Assembly: GCA_037131065.1 (NCBI GenBank)
Contig: JBAXRT010000103.1
Coordinates: forward strand, 1-11,009
From: JBAXRT01 sp037131065
GTDB taxonomy: Bacteria > Bacteroidota > Bacteroidia > Bacteroidales > FEN-979
Reading direction: 5' to 3'
Length of the DNA stretch: 11,009 nt
Shown piece by piece: positions 1 to 6,384 of the stretch. Under the pieces are notes generated by a model. It saw nothing but the letters and a program-made list of their open reading frames with translations. It was not told the DNA's origin and did no database searches. Numbering within the stretch: the first letter of the stretch is position 1; each line of letters opens with the position of its first letter. The translations under genes were made by a program, and so were the position numbers.

Positions 1-55
1 TATCGAGCGGTTCGAAAACGGCGGGCTGCGGTATCCAGTGGAAGACGCCGCCTAA
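1..55 (+). CDS. Possible C-terminal tail of an unidentified gene (partial, tentative)
   Basis: Reading from base 2, the plus strand is open from the window edge to a TAA at 53-55 and would end a protein in ERFENGGLRYPVEDAA. This stretch is clearly richer in G and C than the AT-rich glycosyltransferase fragment next to it, and it shares no recognisable continuation with that fragment. The minus strand is also open here (a peptide containing GGVFHWIPQP), so strand and coding status are uncertain with only 18 codons. I do not recognise the family. Its value is as evidence that unrelated DNA abuts the broken glycosyltransferase. Confidence 0.25.
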   Translation, partial: IERFENGGLRYPVEDAA

Positions 56-534
56 ACTTTGTTAACCAAAAGAGCGGCCAGAGCACAGGATAACGAGTTT
101 TTAAAGTGAAGGGTATCCGCGTCCGTAAAAAGCAGGTACTGGCCGCTTGCATATTGTGAAAGCTGCCAGCAAGCATAACTTTTACCCAGCCAGCCTTTTT
201 CCAGCTTTTTACCTTTTACAAGTTTTATCCGGCTGTCTTTTTCTGCCCATTTTCTAACAACTTCATGTGTGTTGTCGCTGGAATTATCATCGAGAACAAT
301 TATTTCAAAATTTGGATAGTCCTGCCTTGCAAGCGATCTCAGGCATCTATTTATGTTTCTCTCCTCATTTCTGGCAGGTATGAGTATGGAAACCTTTGGA
401 GGATCATTTTTAATTTTTGCGGGCAGCGAATAAATAACAGTATTCCTGAAAAGGTGGTTATTAACAATGAAGTTAATAAGAATAATTATCAGGATCAAAA
501 CAATAGAAAATTGGTAAAGCAATATTATTTCCAT
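52..534 (-). pseudogene. Family 2 glycosyltransferase, N-terminal half only (truncated)
   Basis: The 160-residue product has an N-terminal membrane helix (about residues 3-24) followed by the start of a GT-A fold: VSILIPARNE at 48-57 (nucleotide-sugar binding strand), DDNSSDNT at 82-89, KGWLGKSYACWQ at 113-124 and the metal-binding DADT at 138-141. This arrangement matches membrane-anchored GT2 enzymes of the CrtQ-like type, which transfer sugars or act on lipid/carotenoid acceptors and are usually around 350-390 residues long. Here the frame ends at a TAG at 52-54, right after the DxD region, so the acceptor-binding half and C-terminal membrane helices are missing. None of the three minus-strand frames beyond the stop resumes a recognisable GT2 sequence. 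Start ATG at 534; there is no clear ribosome binding site. The specific substrate cannot be told. Probably non-functional, unless the fragment is an assembly artefact. Confidence 0.72.
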
Positions 535-649
535 AAGTTTTGATGTAACTTTAATAACATCATAATTATATCATATATCAAATCCTTTAGAATATAAATC
601 TTAAAAGTATCCTGATAAATGATTTAATTATATATAATTATGCGTATGC

Positions 650-670
650 AAGCCGATGACTTTTTGGCTT
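650..670 (-). terminator. Small hairpin directly after the tRNA 3' end (weak terminator candidate)
   Basis: On the minus strand the bases immediately after the encoded CCA form AAGCC, an 11-base loop, then GGCTT, a 5-bp stem. No T-run follows, so this is a weak candidate for a terminator or processing signal. A fully AT palindrome of 16 bases lies slightly further on (625-640) and may be chance in such AT-rich DNA. Confidence 0.2.
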
Positions 671-747
671 TGGTAGGCGATATTGGATTTGAACCAATGA
701 CCTCTGCGATGTCAACGCAGCGCTCTAACCAACTGAGCTAACCGCCC
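671..747 (-). tRNA. tRNA-Val (anticodon GAC)
   Basis: The minus strand folds into a full cloverleaf of 77 nt with an encoded CCA. The acceptor stem pairs GGGCGGT with ATCGCCT (seven pairs, two of them G-U), the D arm is GCTC...GAGC, the anticodon arm is CTGCG / CGCAG enclosing the loop TTGACAT, and the T arm is ATTGG / CCAAT with loop TTCAAAT. The anticodon GAC reads the valine codons GUC and GUU. The discriminator base is A, as usual for tRNA-Val. It stands alone between the broken glycosyltransferase and the S24 regulator. tRNA genes are common integration points, but no att-like duplication of its 3' end was seen in the window. Confidence 0.96.
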
Positions 748-913
748 CGGTAGATAAATTATAAGTCCAATTCTTTTTAAATCTTAATTTAAAAGCGATA
801 ACCTATCTAAAATGATAAGCCCGCAAAATATTAATATTAAGACTTATGTTAATCTTACTCCCGGTAATCATAATACCAAAAGTAATTATCTTTAGGAATA
901 TTAATAAATATAG

Positions 914-1696
914 CTATAATATTATCACGGTAGGCAATTCGACTAATTCTTCTTCATTTTTGATAGTGCTTCTACGCTTTGATTCCTCAAATTCTTTTTC
1001 CATGTTGTCAGCATACTGCGCAGGACTTTTTATTGCTTGTGCAGGGAGCTCGTACGGTTCATAGGCCGGGTTCAGGGAGTAGAGGATAAGTTTCCCTTCG
1101 GCTTCAAGCCTGTTCTCAACCACTTTAAAGATGATGCCGTCATCGGTTGTCAGAATGATATAGGCATCCTTGTCACGGATGGTTGTCCAGTTCTGGATGA
1201 AAACCCCGGTTACCCAGGAGCCGTGATCGATGGGAAGCATGGAGTCGCCGCTGACCTGGAAGGTCCGGTACTTTTTCTGTTTCGAAAGGAAAGGCAGCCG
1301 GAAGGTGGGAAGGATACTGATATATTCCGGATCGGCGAAGCCGCTGGAATATCCTGCTTTTGCTTTTTCCGATACCAGTTCGATGTTCTCTTCATTATCG
1401 GCATTTACCGTTGTGGCCAGCACCCGGAGGTTGCTGCCCCTGATGAAAACATCATATCCGCGTTCCACCTGCCGCATCTGGCTCTCGGGCAGTTTCTGCA
1501 GATCCACGCGGATTAGGGTGTCGACGGCAATGTTGAAATAATTGGAAAAGTGTACCAGCGCCTCTATGGCCGGCTGTGCGATACCGTTCTCATATCCGCT
1601 CAGCGTGGAGCGTTTCATGCCGAGGGCTGTAGCGACATCATCCTGTGTGCGTCCCCTCCGGCGTCGTAAAAATTTAATGTTGCTGCTGAAAAACAT
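914..1696 (-). CDS. XRE-family repressor with self-cleaving S24 (LexA/CI-like) peptidase domain
   Basis: A 260-residue regulator. Residues about 7-60 form an XRE helix-turn-helix (TQDDVATALGMKRSTLSGYENG), and about 110-225 an S24 peptidase domain. Visible active-site parts are the putative cleavage bond Ala114-Gly115 (KAKAGYSSG), the nucleophile Ser152 in GDSM and the general base Lys191 in IFKVVE. This is the complete Ser-Lys set of LexA, CI and UmuD, so the protein should be able to autocleave when stimulated by RecA filaments, separating its DNA-binding and C-terminal parts. The C-terminal 30 residues are charged and unusual. The gene is divergent from dinB-dnaE, with 75 bp between the start codons holding paired inverted repeats. 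By family logic it represses itself and the polymerase operon until DNA damage. That regulatory role is inference; the domain calls are firm. Confidence 0.9.
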   Translation of the reverse strand: MFFSSNIKFLRRRRGRTQDDVATALGMKRSTLSGYENGIAQPAIEALVHFSNYFNIAVDTLIRVDLQKLPESQMRQVERGYDVFIRGSNLRVLATTVNADNEENIELVSEKAKAGYSSGFADPEYISILPTFRLPFLSKQKKYRTFQVSGDSMLPIDHGSWVTGVFIQNWTTIRDKDAYIILTTDDGIIFKVVENRLEAEGKLILYSLNPAYEPYELPAQAIKSPAQYADNMEKEFEESKRRSTIKNEEELVELPTVIIL

Positions 1697-1706
1697 AAAA
1701 GAAAAT

Positions 1707-1737
1707 TTTGATGCTGCAAATATAATGATTATATTAT
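1707..1737 (+). promoter_or_regulatory. Candidate promoter for dinB-dnaE
   Basis: A TTTG at 1707-1710 is followed after 19 bp by TATATTAT at 1730-1737, which matches the Bacteroidota -7 pattern TAnnTTTG at four of six defined bases. The spacing is right but the downstream box is imperfect. Transcription would start about base 1744, just before the perfect operator-like repeat at 1749-1765. Confidence 0.35.
1717..1724 (-). promoter_or_regulatory. -7 element of the S24 repressor promoter
   Basis: The minus strand reads TATATTTG here, an exact match to the Bacteroidota -7 consensus TAnnTTTG, 20 bp upstream of the repressor start codon. The expected -33 position holds only a T-run (1744-1748), not TTTG. 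The degenerate inverted repeat at 1726-1742 lies between the two boxes, so a bound repressor would block this promoter, consistent with autoregulation. Confidence 0.55.
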
Positions 1738-1742
1738 AGTCG
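1726..1742. promoter_or_regulatory. Degenerate operator-like inverted repeat
   Basis: TGATTA, five bases, then TAGTCG. The left half-site is identical to that of the perfect copy at 1749-1765, and the right half matches four of six bases. The two copies are 23 bp apart centre to centre, close to two helical turns, so two repressor dimers would sit on the same face. An alternative overlapping palindrome, TATAAT-N6-ATTATA, spans 1721-1738. Confidence 0.45.
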
Positions 1743-1748
1743 TAAAAA

Positions 1749-1765
1749 TGATTAAAAAATAATCA
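1749..1765. promoter_or_regulatory. Operator-like inverted repeat TGATTA-N5-TAATCA
   Basis: A perfect 6+6 bp inverted repeat with a 5-bp A-tract spacer, ending six bases before the dinB start codon. Together with the copy at 1726-1742 it is the best candidate binding site for the divergent XRE-S24 repressor. AT-rich DNA yields palindromes by chance, but two copies with an identical half-site in a 75-bp divergent region are less likely to be accidental. Confidence 0.55.
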
Positions 1766-1771
1766 AAATTT

Positions 1772-2941
1772 ATGCTACCCATCACCCACAACATAGTTCA
1801 TCTCGACCTCGACACCTTTTTCGTGTCGGTTGAGCGGCTGGTCAACCCTGCGCTGGTAGGGAAACCTGTCCTTATCGGGGGAACTTCCGACCGGGGTGTG
1901 GTAGCCAGTTGCAGCTATGAGGCCCGGCGTTTCGGGGTGAGCTCGGCAATGCCCATGAAGATGGCCCGTATGCTTTGCCGTGATGCAGTTGTTATCAGGG
2001 GTGATATGGAGCTTTATTCAAAATATTCCCACACGGTTACGGAGATCATTGCTGAGAGAGCTCCCTTGTACGAAAAGGCCTCTATTGATGAGCATTATAT
2101 TGACGTGACGGGGATGGACCGGTTCTTCGGCCTGCTGAAATGGACGCAGGAGCTCCGGCATACGATCATCAGGAATACCGGACTGCCCATCTCGTTCGGC
2201 TTGTCCGTCAACAAGACCGTTTCAAAGATCGCTACCGGGGAGGCCAAGCCCAACGGAGAGCTTTATGTGGAAAGGGATGCGGTAAAGCCTTTCCTGGCTC
2301 CACTGTCGATCCGTAAGATCCCGATGATAGGGGAGAAGACCTATCGTCTTCTCCGGTCGATGGGAATCACCAACATCGACACCCTCAGCCACATTCCAGT
2401 GGAGATGATGGAACGGGTGATGGGGAAAAACGGGGTCGTGATCTGGGAGAAGTCCAACGGGATCGACCGTACCCCTGTATATCCCTACCACGAAGCCAAA
2501 TCGGTAAGTACAGAGAGCACCTTTGATCAGGACAGCATCGATATCGTCCGGATGAAGGAGATCCTGGTCAAGATGACGGAAAAGATCGCCTTTGAGCTGC
2601 GCGATAAGCAGAAACTTACCTCCTGCATTACGGTGAAGATCCGCTATTCGAACTTCGATACCCATACGTTGCAGAAGCAGGTGCCCTATACTGCCTTTGA
2701 CCACCAACTTATCCCGTTGGTGAAAGAGCTGTTCGGCCGTCTCTACCAGCGCCGCATGCTGATCCGCCTCATCGGCGTGCGGTTCAGCGGTCTTATATCG
2801 GGTCATCCGCAGCTTAACCTGTTCGATGACAATGTGGAGATGGTGAACCTCTACCAGGCTATGGACAGGATCCGCTGCAAGTACGGGGAGAAGAGTATCA
2901 GGAGGGGAGTGGCGATTAAAAATAAAAAAGGTTGTGAGTAA
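1772..2941 (+). CDS. dinB: Y-family DNA polymerase IV (DinB)
   Basis: This 389-residue translesion polymerase inserts nucleotides opposite damaged bases with low fidelity and no proofreading. The palm carries the catalytic acidic residues Asp12 (HLDLDTFF), Asp106 and Glu107 (SIDEHYIDV); Phe17 is the steric-gate position that excludes ribonucleotides. KASIDE, the helix-hairpin-helix segment around 180-215 (IRKIPMIGEKT...LLRSMGITNIDTLSHIP) and a little-finger domain at about 240-345 follow in DinB order. QLNLF at 347-351 is a near-ideal beta-clamp binding motif. Because the active site is intact, this is DinB rather than the inactive ImuB of proteobacterial cassettes, although a His follows the DE pair where Ala or Ser is more usual. 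The stop codon TAA directly abuts the dnaE start codon, so the two are almost certainly co-transcribed and translationally coupled, under the divergent S24 repressor. Confidence 0.93.
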   Translation: MLPITHNIVHLDLDTFFVSVERLVNPALVGKPVLIGGTSDRGVVASCSYEARRFGVSSAMPMKMARMLCRDAVVIRGDMELYSKYSHTVTEIIAERAPLYEKASIDEHYIDVTGMDRFFGLLKWTQELRHTIIRNTGLPISFGLSVNKTVSKIATGEAKPNGELYVERDAVKPFLAPLSIRKIPMIGEKTYRLLRSMGITNIDTLSHIPVEMMERVMGKNGVVIWEKSNGIDRTPVYPYHEAKSVSTESTFDQDSIDIVRMKEILVKMTEKIAFELRDKQKLTSCITVKIRYSNFDTHTLQKQVPYTAFDHQLIPLVKELFGRLYQRRMLIRLIGVRFSGLISGHPQLNLFDDNVEMVNLYQAMDRIRCKYGEKSIRRGVAIKNKKGCE

Positions 2942-5900
2942 ATGTATCTGAATTGCCACTCATATTACTCCCTTCGCTATGGCACACTTCCGGTTGAGAA
3001 GTTGGTGGATGAGGCGGTACGCTGTGGGGTAAAAGTCCTGGCGCTGACCGACATCAACAACTCCACGGGGATCATGGATTTTGTTAAGATCGCCAGGGAG
3101 AATGGTATCAAACCGGTTGCCGGCATTGAGTTTCGCCGGGGGGATGAGATGCTCTATACCGGACTGGCAAAAAACAATGAAGGTTTCCGCGAGCTGAACG
3201 AGTTTCTGAGCTTTCATAACCTGAACCACCTGCCTTTGCCCGACCAGCCGCCTGAGTTTAAGGATGCATTTGTTGTTTTTCCATTTCAGTCAGCAGCCAG
3301 CAGTCGGCAGTCGGCAGTCCAAAACGGTGAAATTCGTCACTCGTCACTCGTCACTCGTCACTCCTTTATCGGCATCCGTCCCTCCGACCTGAACCGCCTT
3401 ATCCTTTCGCCTCATCGTAAGCTGATCCCTGAAATGGTACTCTTTGCCCCGGTCACCTTCCGTAATGAAGCGGAGTATGAGCTGCACCGTAACTTCCGGG
3501 CAGTGGACAATAATGTATTGCTGAGCCGGTTGCAGCCGGAACAGGTTGCTGCACAGGATGAGTGGATGGTGCCGAGTGAAGCATTGCTCAGCCTGCTGCG
3601 GGATTACCCCGGGATTATACGCAATACTGAACGGATCATGGAAAACTGCTCCATTGATTTTGATTATAAATCATGTAAGAACAGAAAAACCTTTACCGGT
3701 GATGCCGGTGATGACCGCATCCTCCTCGAAAAGCTTGCCATGGACGGGCTGGAGTATCGTTACGGCAGGAATGATAAAGAGGCGGAGCGCCGCATCCGCC
3801 ATGAAATTGACATCATCTGTAAACTGGGGTTTGCCGCTTATTTCCTGATCGCCTGGGATATCATCCGTTATTCCATGTCGCGTGGGTTCTACCATGTGGG
3901 CCGTGGCAGCGGTGCCAACAGCATTGTGGCTTACTGCCTGAAGATCACCGATGTGGATCCGATCGACCTCGACCTCTATTTTGAACGCTTCATCAATCCC
4001 AAGCGGACCTCACCTCCCGATTTTGATATCGATTACTCATGGAAAGAGCGCGACGAGGTACTGGACTATATCTTCAAAAGGCATGGTCATGACCATACTG
4101 CCCTGCTGGGTGCCATGTCGACCTTCAGGGAGAAGTCCATCTACAGGGAGCTGGGAAAAGTACACGGACTTCCGAAGCAGGAGATCGATGCTTTTCTGAA
4201 ACATCCCGAAGATGCCATTCACCGCAACAGCATCATAAAAAAGATCAGCGACCTGGGTGAGATGATGGCCGATTTTCCCAACATCCGCAGTATTCATGCA
4301 GGGGGAGTCCTTATTTCTGAAGATCCCGTTACCTGCTATACCGCGCTGGACATGCCGCCGAAGGGATTTCCAACCACCCAGTGGGATATGTACGTGGCGG
4401 AGGAAATCGGTTTTGAGAAGCTCGATATCCTGAGCCAGCGGGGGATTGGTCATATTTATGAATCGGCGGAGATCATCAGAAAGAACCGCCGCATCAGCGT
4501 CGATGTACACAGGATACGTGACTTCAAGAAGGATGAGCAGATCAAGAATCTGCTGCGTAACGGGCGGACCATCGGTTGTTTTTACGTGGAGAGCCCGGCC
4601 ATGCGCGGGTTGCTTAAGAAACTTCACTGCGACAATTACCGCAGCCTGGTGGCAGCCAGTTCCATCATCAGGCCCGGCGTTGCCCGCTCAGGGATGATGC
4701 GTGAATATATCTTCCGTTTCCATAATCCCGGTAAGTTCACCTACCTGCACCCGGTTATGGAGGCGCAGCTGAACGAAACCTATGGCGTCATGGTATACCA
4801 GGAGGATGTCCTTAAAATATGCCACCATTTTGCCGGGCTCGACCTGGCTGATGCGGATGTCCTTCGAAGGGCCATGAGCGGTAAATTCCGTTCAAAAAAA
4901 GAGTTGCAGCGCATCGTGGACAGGTTTTTTGCCAATTGCAGGGAATCCGGCTATCCGGAGGAGGTTACGAAAGAGGTCTGGCGCCAGATCGAATCCTTTG
5001 CAGGTTATTCCTTTTCCAAGGCACACTCCGCTTCCTATGCCGTGGAGAGCTACCAGAGCCTCTTCCTGAAAGCCCATTTTCCGCTGGAGTTTATGGTCGG
5101 GGTGATCAATAACTTCGGCGGCTTTTATCCGAGCTGGGTCTATTTCAATGAAGCCGGGAACTGGGGAGCCAGGATACATCTGCCCTGTGTAAACCGCAGC
5201 AACTTCAAGACGACCATCCGGGGCAAGGATATTTATGTGGGATTTATTCATGTGAATAACCTGGAACACCAGCTGGGGAAAATGATTTACGAATTACGAG
5301 TGACGAGTGACGAGTTACGAATGAAAGGTGAGGACTGCAGACTGCAGACTGTGGACTGCCGACTTGAGGAGCACCCTTATGCCGATCTTGAAGACTTCAT
5401 CCGCCGGGTTCCGGTCACGATCGACCAGCTGATTATCCTGGTCCGCGTTGGAGCCTTCCGTTTTACCGGGAAATCAAAGGCACAGCTGCTATGGGAAGCG
5501 CATATGGAACTTGGTAAAAACCACTCCTCAGTCCTCAGTCCTCAGTCCTCAGTCACTATTTGTCATGCCGATCCGTCATTCGTAACTCGTCACTCGTCAC
5601 TCGTCACTTCTCTCTTTGATGCCCCTTCCCGAAAGTTTGAACTGCCTGAGCTCTGGCAGGCCGGTATCGAAGACGTTTATGACGAGATAGAGCTGCTGGG
5701 CTGGCCCATCACCCACACATGGTTCGACCTGTTGGAGACCACTTTCCGCGGAGAGATCATGGCCGCCGATATGAACCGTTTCACCGGAAAAAATGTGCGA
5801 ATGCTGGGCCTGCTGGTCACAATTAAATATGTCAGGACTGTCAGGCGTGACTGGATGCACTTTGGGACCTTTACCGATGTGAAGGGGCAGTTTTTTGACA

Positions 5901-6052
5901 CGGTGCATTTCCCTAAAGCAGTCAACGATTATCCCTTCAGGGGGGATGGAGTTTACCTTATTGCAGGTAAGATCGTCGAAGAATTCGGCTTCCCGAGCCT
6001 TCAGGTTGAAAAGATGGCGAAAATGCCGTTTAGGAAAGATCCCCGGTTATGA
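2942..6052 (+). CDS. dnaE: DNA polymerase III alpha subunit, short DnaE2/ImuC-like form
   Basis: A 1036-residue C-family polymerase, shorter than E. coli DnaE (1160). The PHP domain starts at residue 1, but its metal site is degenerate: NCH at 4-6 replaces HxH and TDI at 36-38 replaces TDH, so PHP exonuclease activity is unlikely. The palm has GRGSGANS (320-327), PDFDID (359-364; catalytic Asp360 and Asp362) and Asp495 in FEKLDIL, so polymerase activity should be intact. A helix-hairpin-helix region (about 812-850) and a C-terminal OB fold (about 945-1020, with GTFTDVKGQFFDTVHFP) complete it. No tau-binding C-terminal domain is evident. Three heptamer-repeat tracts are translated within it (residues 116-140, 782-808, 862-889), near domain boundaries. 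It sits directly after dinB and behind an S24 repressor, which suggests an inducible translesion polymerase rather than the replicative one. A degenerate assembly could not account for all three tracts, since the frame stays open. Confidence 0.9.
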   Translation: MYLNCHSYYSLRYGTLPVEKLVDEAVRCGVKVLALTDINNSTGIMDFVKIARENGIKPVAGIEFRRGDEMLYTGLAKNNEGFRELNEFLSFHNLNHLPLPDQPPEFKDAFVVFPFQSAASSRQSAVQNGEIRHSSLVTRHSFIGIRPSDLNRLILSPHRKLIPEMVLFAPVTFRNEAEYELHRNFRAVDNNVLLSRLQPEQVAAQDEWMVPSEALLSLLRDYPGIIRNTERIMENCSIDFDYKSCKNRKTFTGDAGDDRILLEKLAMDGLEYRYGRNDKEAERRIRHEIDIICKLGFAAYFLIAWDIIRYSMSRGFYHVGRGSGANSIVAYCLKITDVDPIDLDLYFERFINPKRTSPPDFDIDYSWKERDEVLDYIFKRHGHDHTALLGAMSTFREKSIYRELGKVHGLPKQEIDAFLKHPEDAIHRNSIIKKISDLGEMMADFPNIRSIHAGGVLISEDPVTCYTALDMPPKGFPTTQWDMYVAEEIGFEKLDILSQRGIGHIYESAEIIRKNRRISVDVHRIRDFKKDEQIKNLLRNGRTIGCFYVESPAMRGLLKKLHCDNYRSLVAASSIIRPGVARSGMMREYIFRFHNPGKFTYLHPVMEAQLNETYGVMVYQEDVLKICHHFAGLDLADADVLRRAMSGKFRSKKELQRIVDRFFANCRESGYPEEVTKEVWRQIESFAGYSFSKAHSASYAVESYQSLFLKAHFPLEFMVGVINNFGGFYPSWVYFNEAGNWGARIHLPCVNRSNFKTTIRGKDIYVGFIHVNNLEHQLGKMIYELRVTSDELRMKGEDCRLQTVDCRLEEHPYADLEDFIRRVPVTIDQLIILVRVGAFRFTGKSKAQLLWEAHMELGKNHSSVLSPQSSVTICHADPSFVTRHSSLVTSLFDAPSRKFELPELWQAGIEDVYDEIELLGWPITHTWFDLLETTFRGEIMAADMNRFTGKNVRMLGLLVTIKYVRTVRRDWMHFGTFTDVKGQFFDTVHFPKAVNDYPFRGDGVYLIAGKIVEEFGFPSLQVEKMAKMPFRKDPRL
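3287..3361 (+). repeat. In-frame heptamer composite element 1 (CAGTCNN tract then TCGTCAC tract)
   Basis: Tract A (3287-3319) is CAGTCAG, CAGCCAG, CAGTCGG, CAGTCGG and a partial CAGTC. After a 14-base spacer, tract B (3334-3361) is four perfect TCGTCAC units. It lies in dnaE and encodes residues 116-140 (QSAASSRQSAV..., ...RHSSLVTRH), a low-complexity Ser-rich insert late in the PHP domain. Because 7 and 3 share no factor, TCGTCAC repeats encode the same cyclic heptapeptide SSLVTRH in every frame and contain no stop. Confidence 0.92.
5287..5365 (-). repeat. In-frame heptamer composite element 2, inverted copy
   Basis: This is the reverse-complement arrangement of element 1. First come five units of the B family on the plus strand (TTACGAA, TTACGAG, TGACGAG, TGACGAG, TTACGAA; 5287-5321), then an 11-base spacer, then the A family (GACTGCA, GACTGCA, GACTGTG, GACTGCC, partial GACTT; 5333-5365). 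It encodes dnaE residues 782-808. In this orientation three consecutive TGACGAG units would place a stop in every frame. The two units whose first codon is in frame (5294 and 5315) read TTA, while TGA is kept only in out-of-frame units. Confidence 0.9.
5525..5607 (+). repeat. In-frame heptamer composite element 3
   Basis: Four perfect TCCTCAG units (5525-5552; a CAGTCNN-family variant) are followed by a 20-base spacer and then five B-family units (CCGTCAT, TCGTAAC, then three perfect TCGTCAC; 5573-5607). Same orientation as element 1. It encodes dnaE residues 862-889, including VTRHSSLVT, nearly the same peptide as in element 1. It lies between the helix-hairpin-helix region and the OB fold. 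Confidence 0.92.
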
Positions 6053-6373
6053 TACTTTCAGTGTGTCATCAAGGCCGGCAATCTTGAAGGTCTTTTTGAT
6101 AAAGGGGTCAGAGTTGATGATCGAAAATTTTCCCTTCTCCGACTTTTTGGCCGTATTGACGCAGATCCTGATGAAGGAGGAAGCAATGTAGTTTACACCC
6201 TTCAGGTCAAAAACAATGTTGTATCCCCGAATGGTCTCGAGCCCCGGTTCGCTGATCTCAGAAAGTTTCATGTTGATCTCATCCGAGATTTTAAGACATG
6301 CGCTGGTATCGAGACGTCCCGTGAATTTACAGGAGAGTTGTTTTTCCGGTGCATTAAGGTCAAATAGTACCAT
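6047..6373 (-). CDS. Single-domain STAS protein (anti-anti-sigma factor-like)
   Basis: 108 residues forming one STAS domain. The core NIVFDLKGVNYIASSFIRI (52-70) corresponds to the strand-loop-helix of SpoIIAA/RsbV, with Ser65/Ser66 at the site that a cognate kinase phosphorylates in that family. It is followed by the strand FSIINSD and the helix FIKKTFKIAGLDDTLKV typical of the C-terminal half. The usual Asp and Gly of the D-S-S-G motif are replaced (ASSF), so regulation by phosphorylation is plausible but not certain. Such proteins bind switch kinases/anti-sigma factors or act as signalling adaptors. The gene starts 11 bp after the aldehyde dehydrogenase stop and probably shares its transcript. 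Its stop overlaps the convergent dnaE stop by 6 bp, leaving no room for an intervening terminator. No partner kinase or phosphatase is in the window. Confidence 0.8.
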   Translation of the reverse strand: MVLFDLNAPEKQLSCKFTGRLDTSACLKISDEINMKLSEISEPGLETIRGYNIVFDLKGVNYIASSFIRICVNTAKKSEKGKFSIINSDPFIKKTFKIAGLDDTLKVS

Positions 6374-6384
6374 TTGATTCAGTG

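Noticed and set aside
625..640. Perfect 16-bp AT-only palindrome
   Set aside because: Only A and T in very AT-rich intergenic DNA; chance is an adequate explanation and no T-run or promoter geometry supports a function.
898..930. Inverted repeat AATATTA ... TAATATT after the end of the S24 gene as a terminator
   Set aside because: The stem is pure A-T with a 13-base loop and lacks a G-C core or a following T-run, so it is unlikely to terminate transcription.
1037..1516. Long plus-strand open frame antisense to the S24 regulator
   Set aside because: Its translation shows no domain pattern, whereas the minus strand encodes a full HTH plus S24 protein; it is a shadow of that gene.
1772..2941. 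Y-family gene as ImuB
   Set aside because: ImuB lacks the catalytic acidic residues; here Asp12, Asp106 and Glu107 are all present, so DinB is the better call.
2222..2959. 245-codon minus-strand open frame across dinB
   Set aside because: It is His/Leu-rich with no recognisable motif and lies fully antisense to a polymerase with intact catalytic residues.
3287..5607. Heptamer arrays as a CRISPR array
   Set aside because: Units are 7 bp in direct tandem without unique spacers, lie inside a coding frame and have no cas genes nearby.
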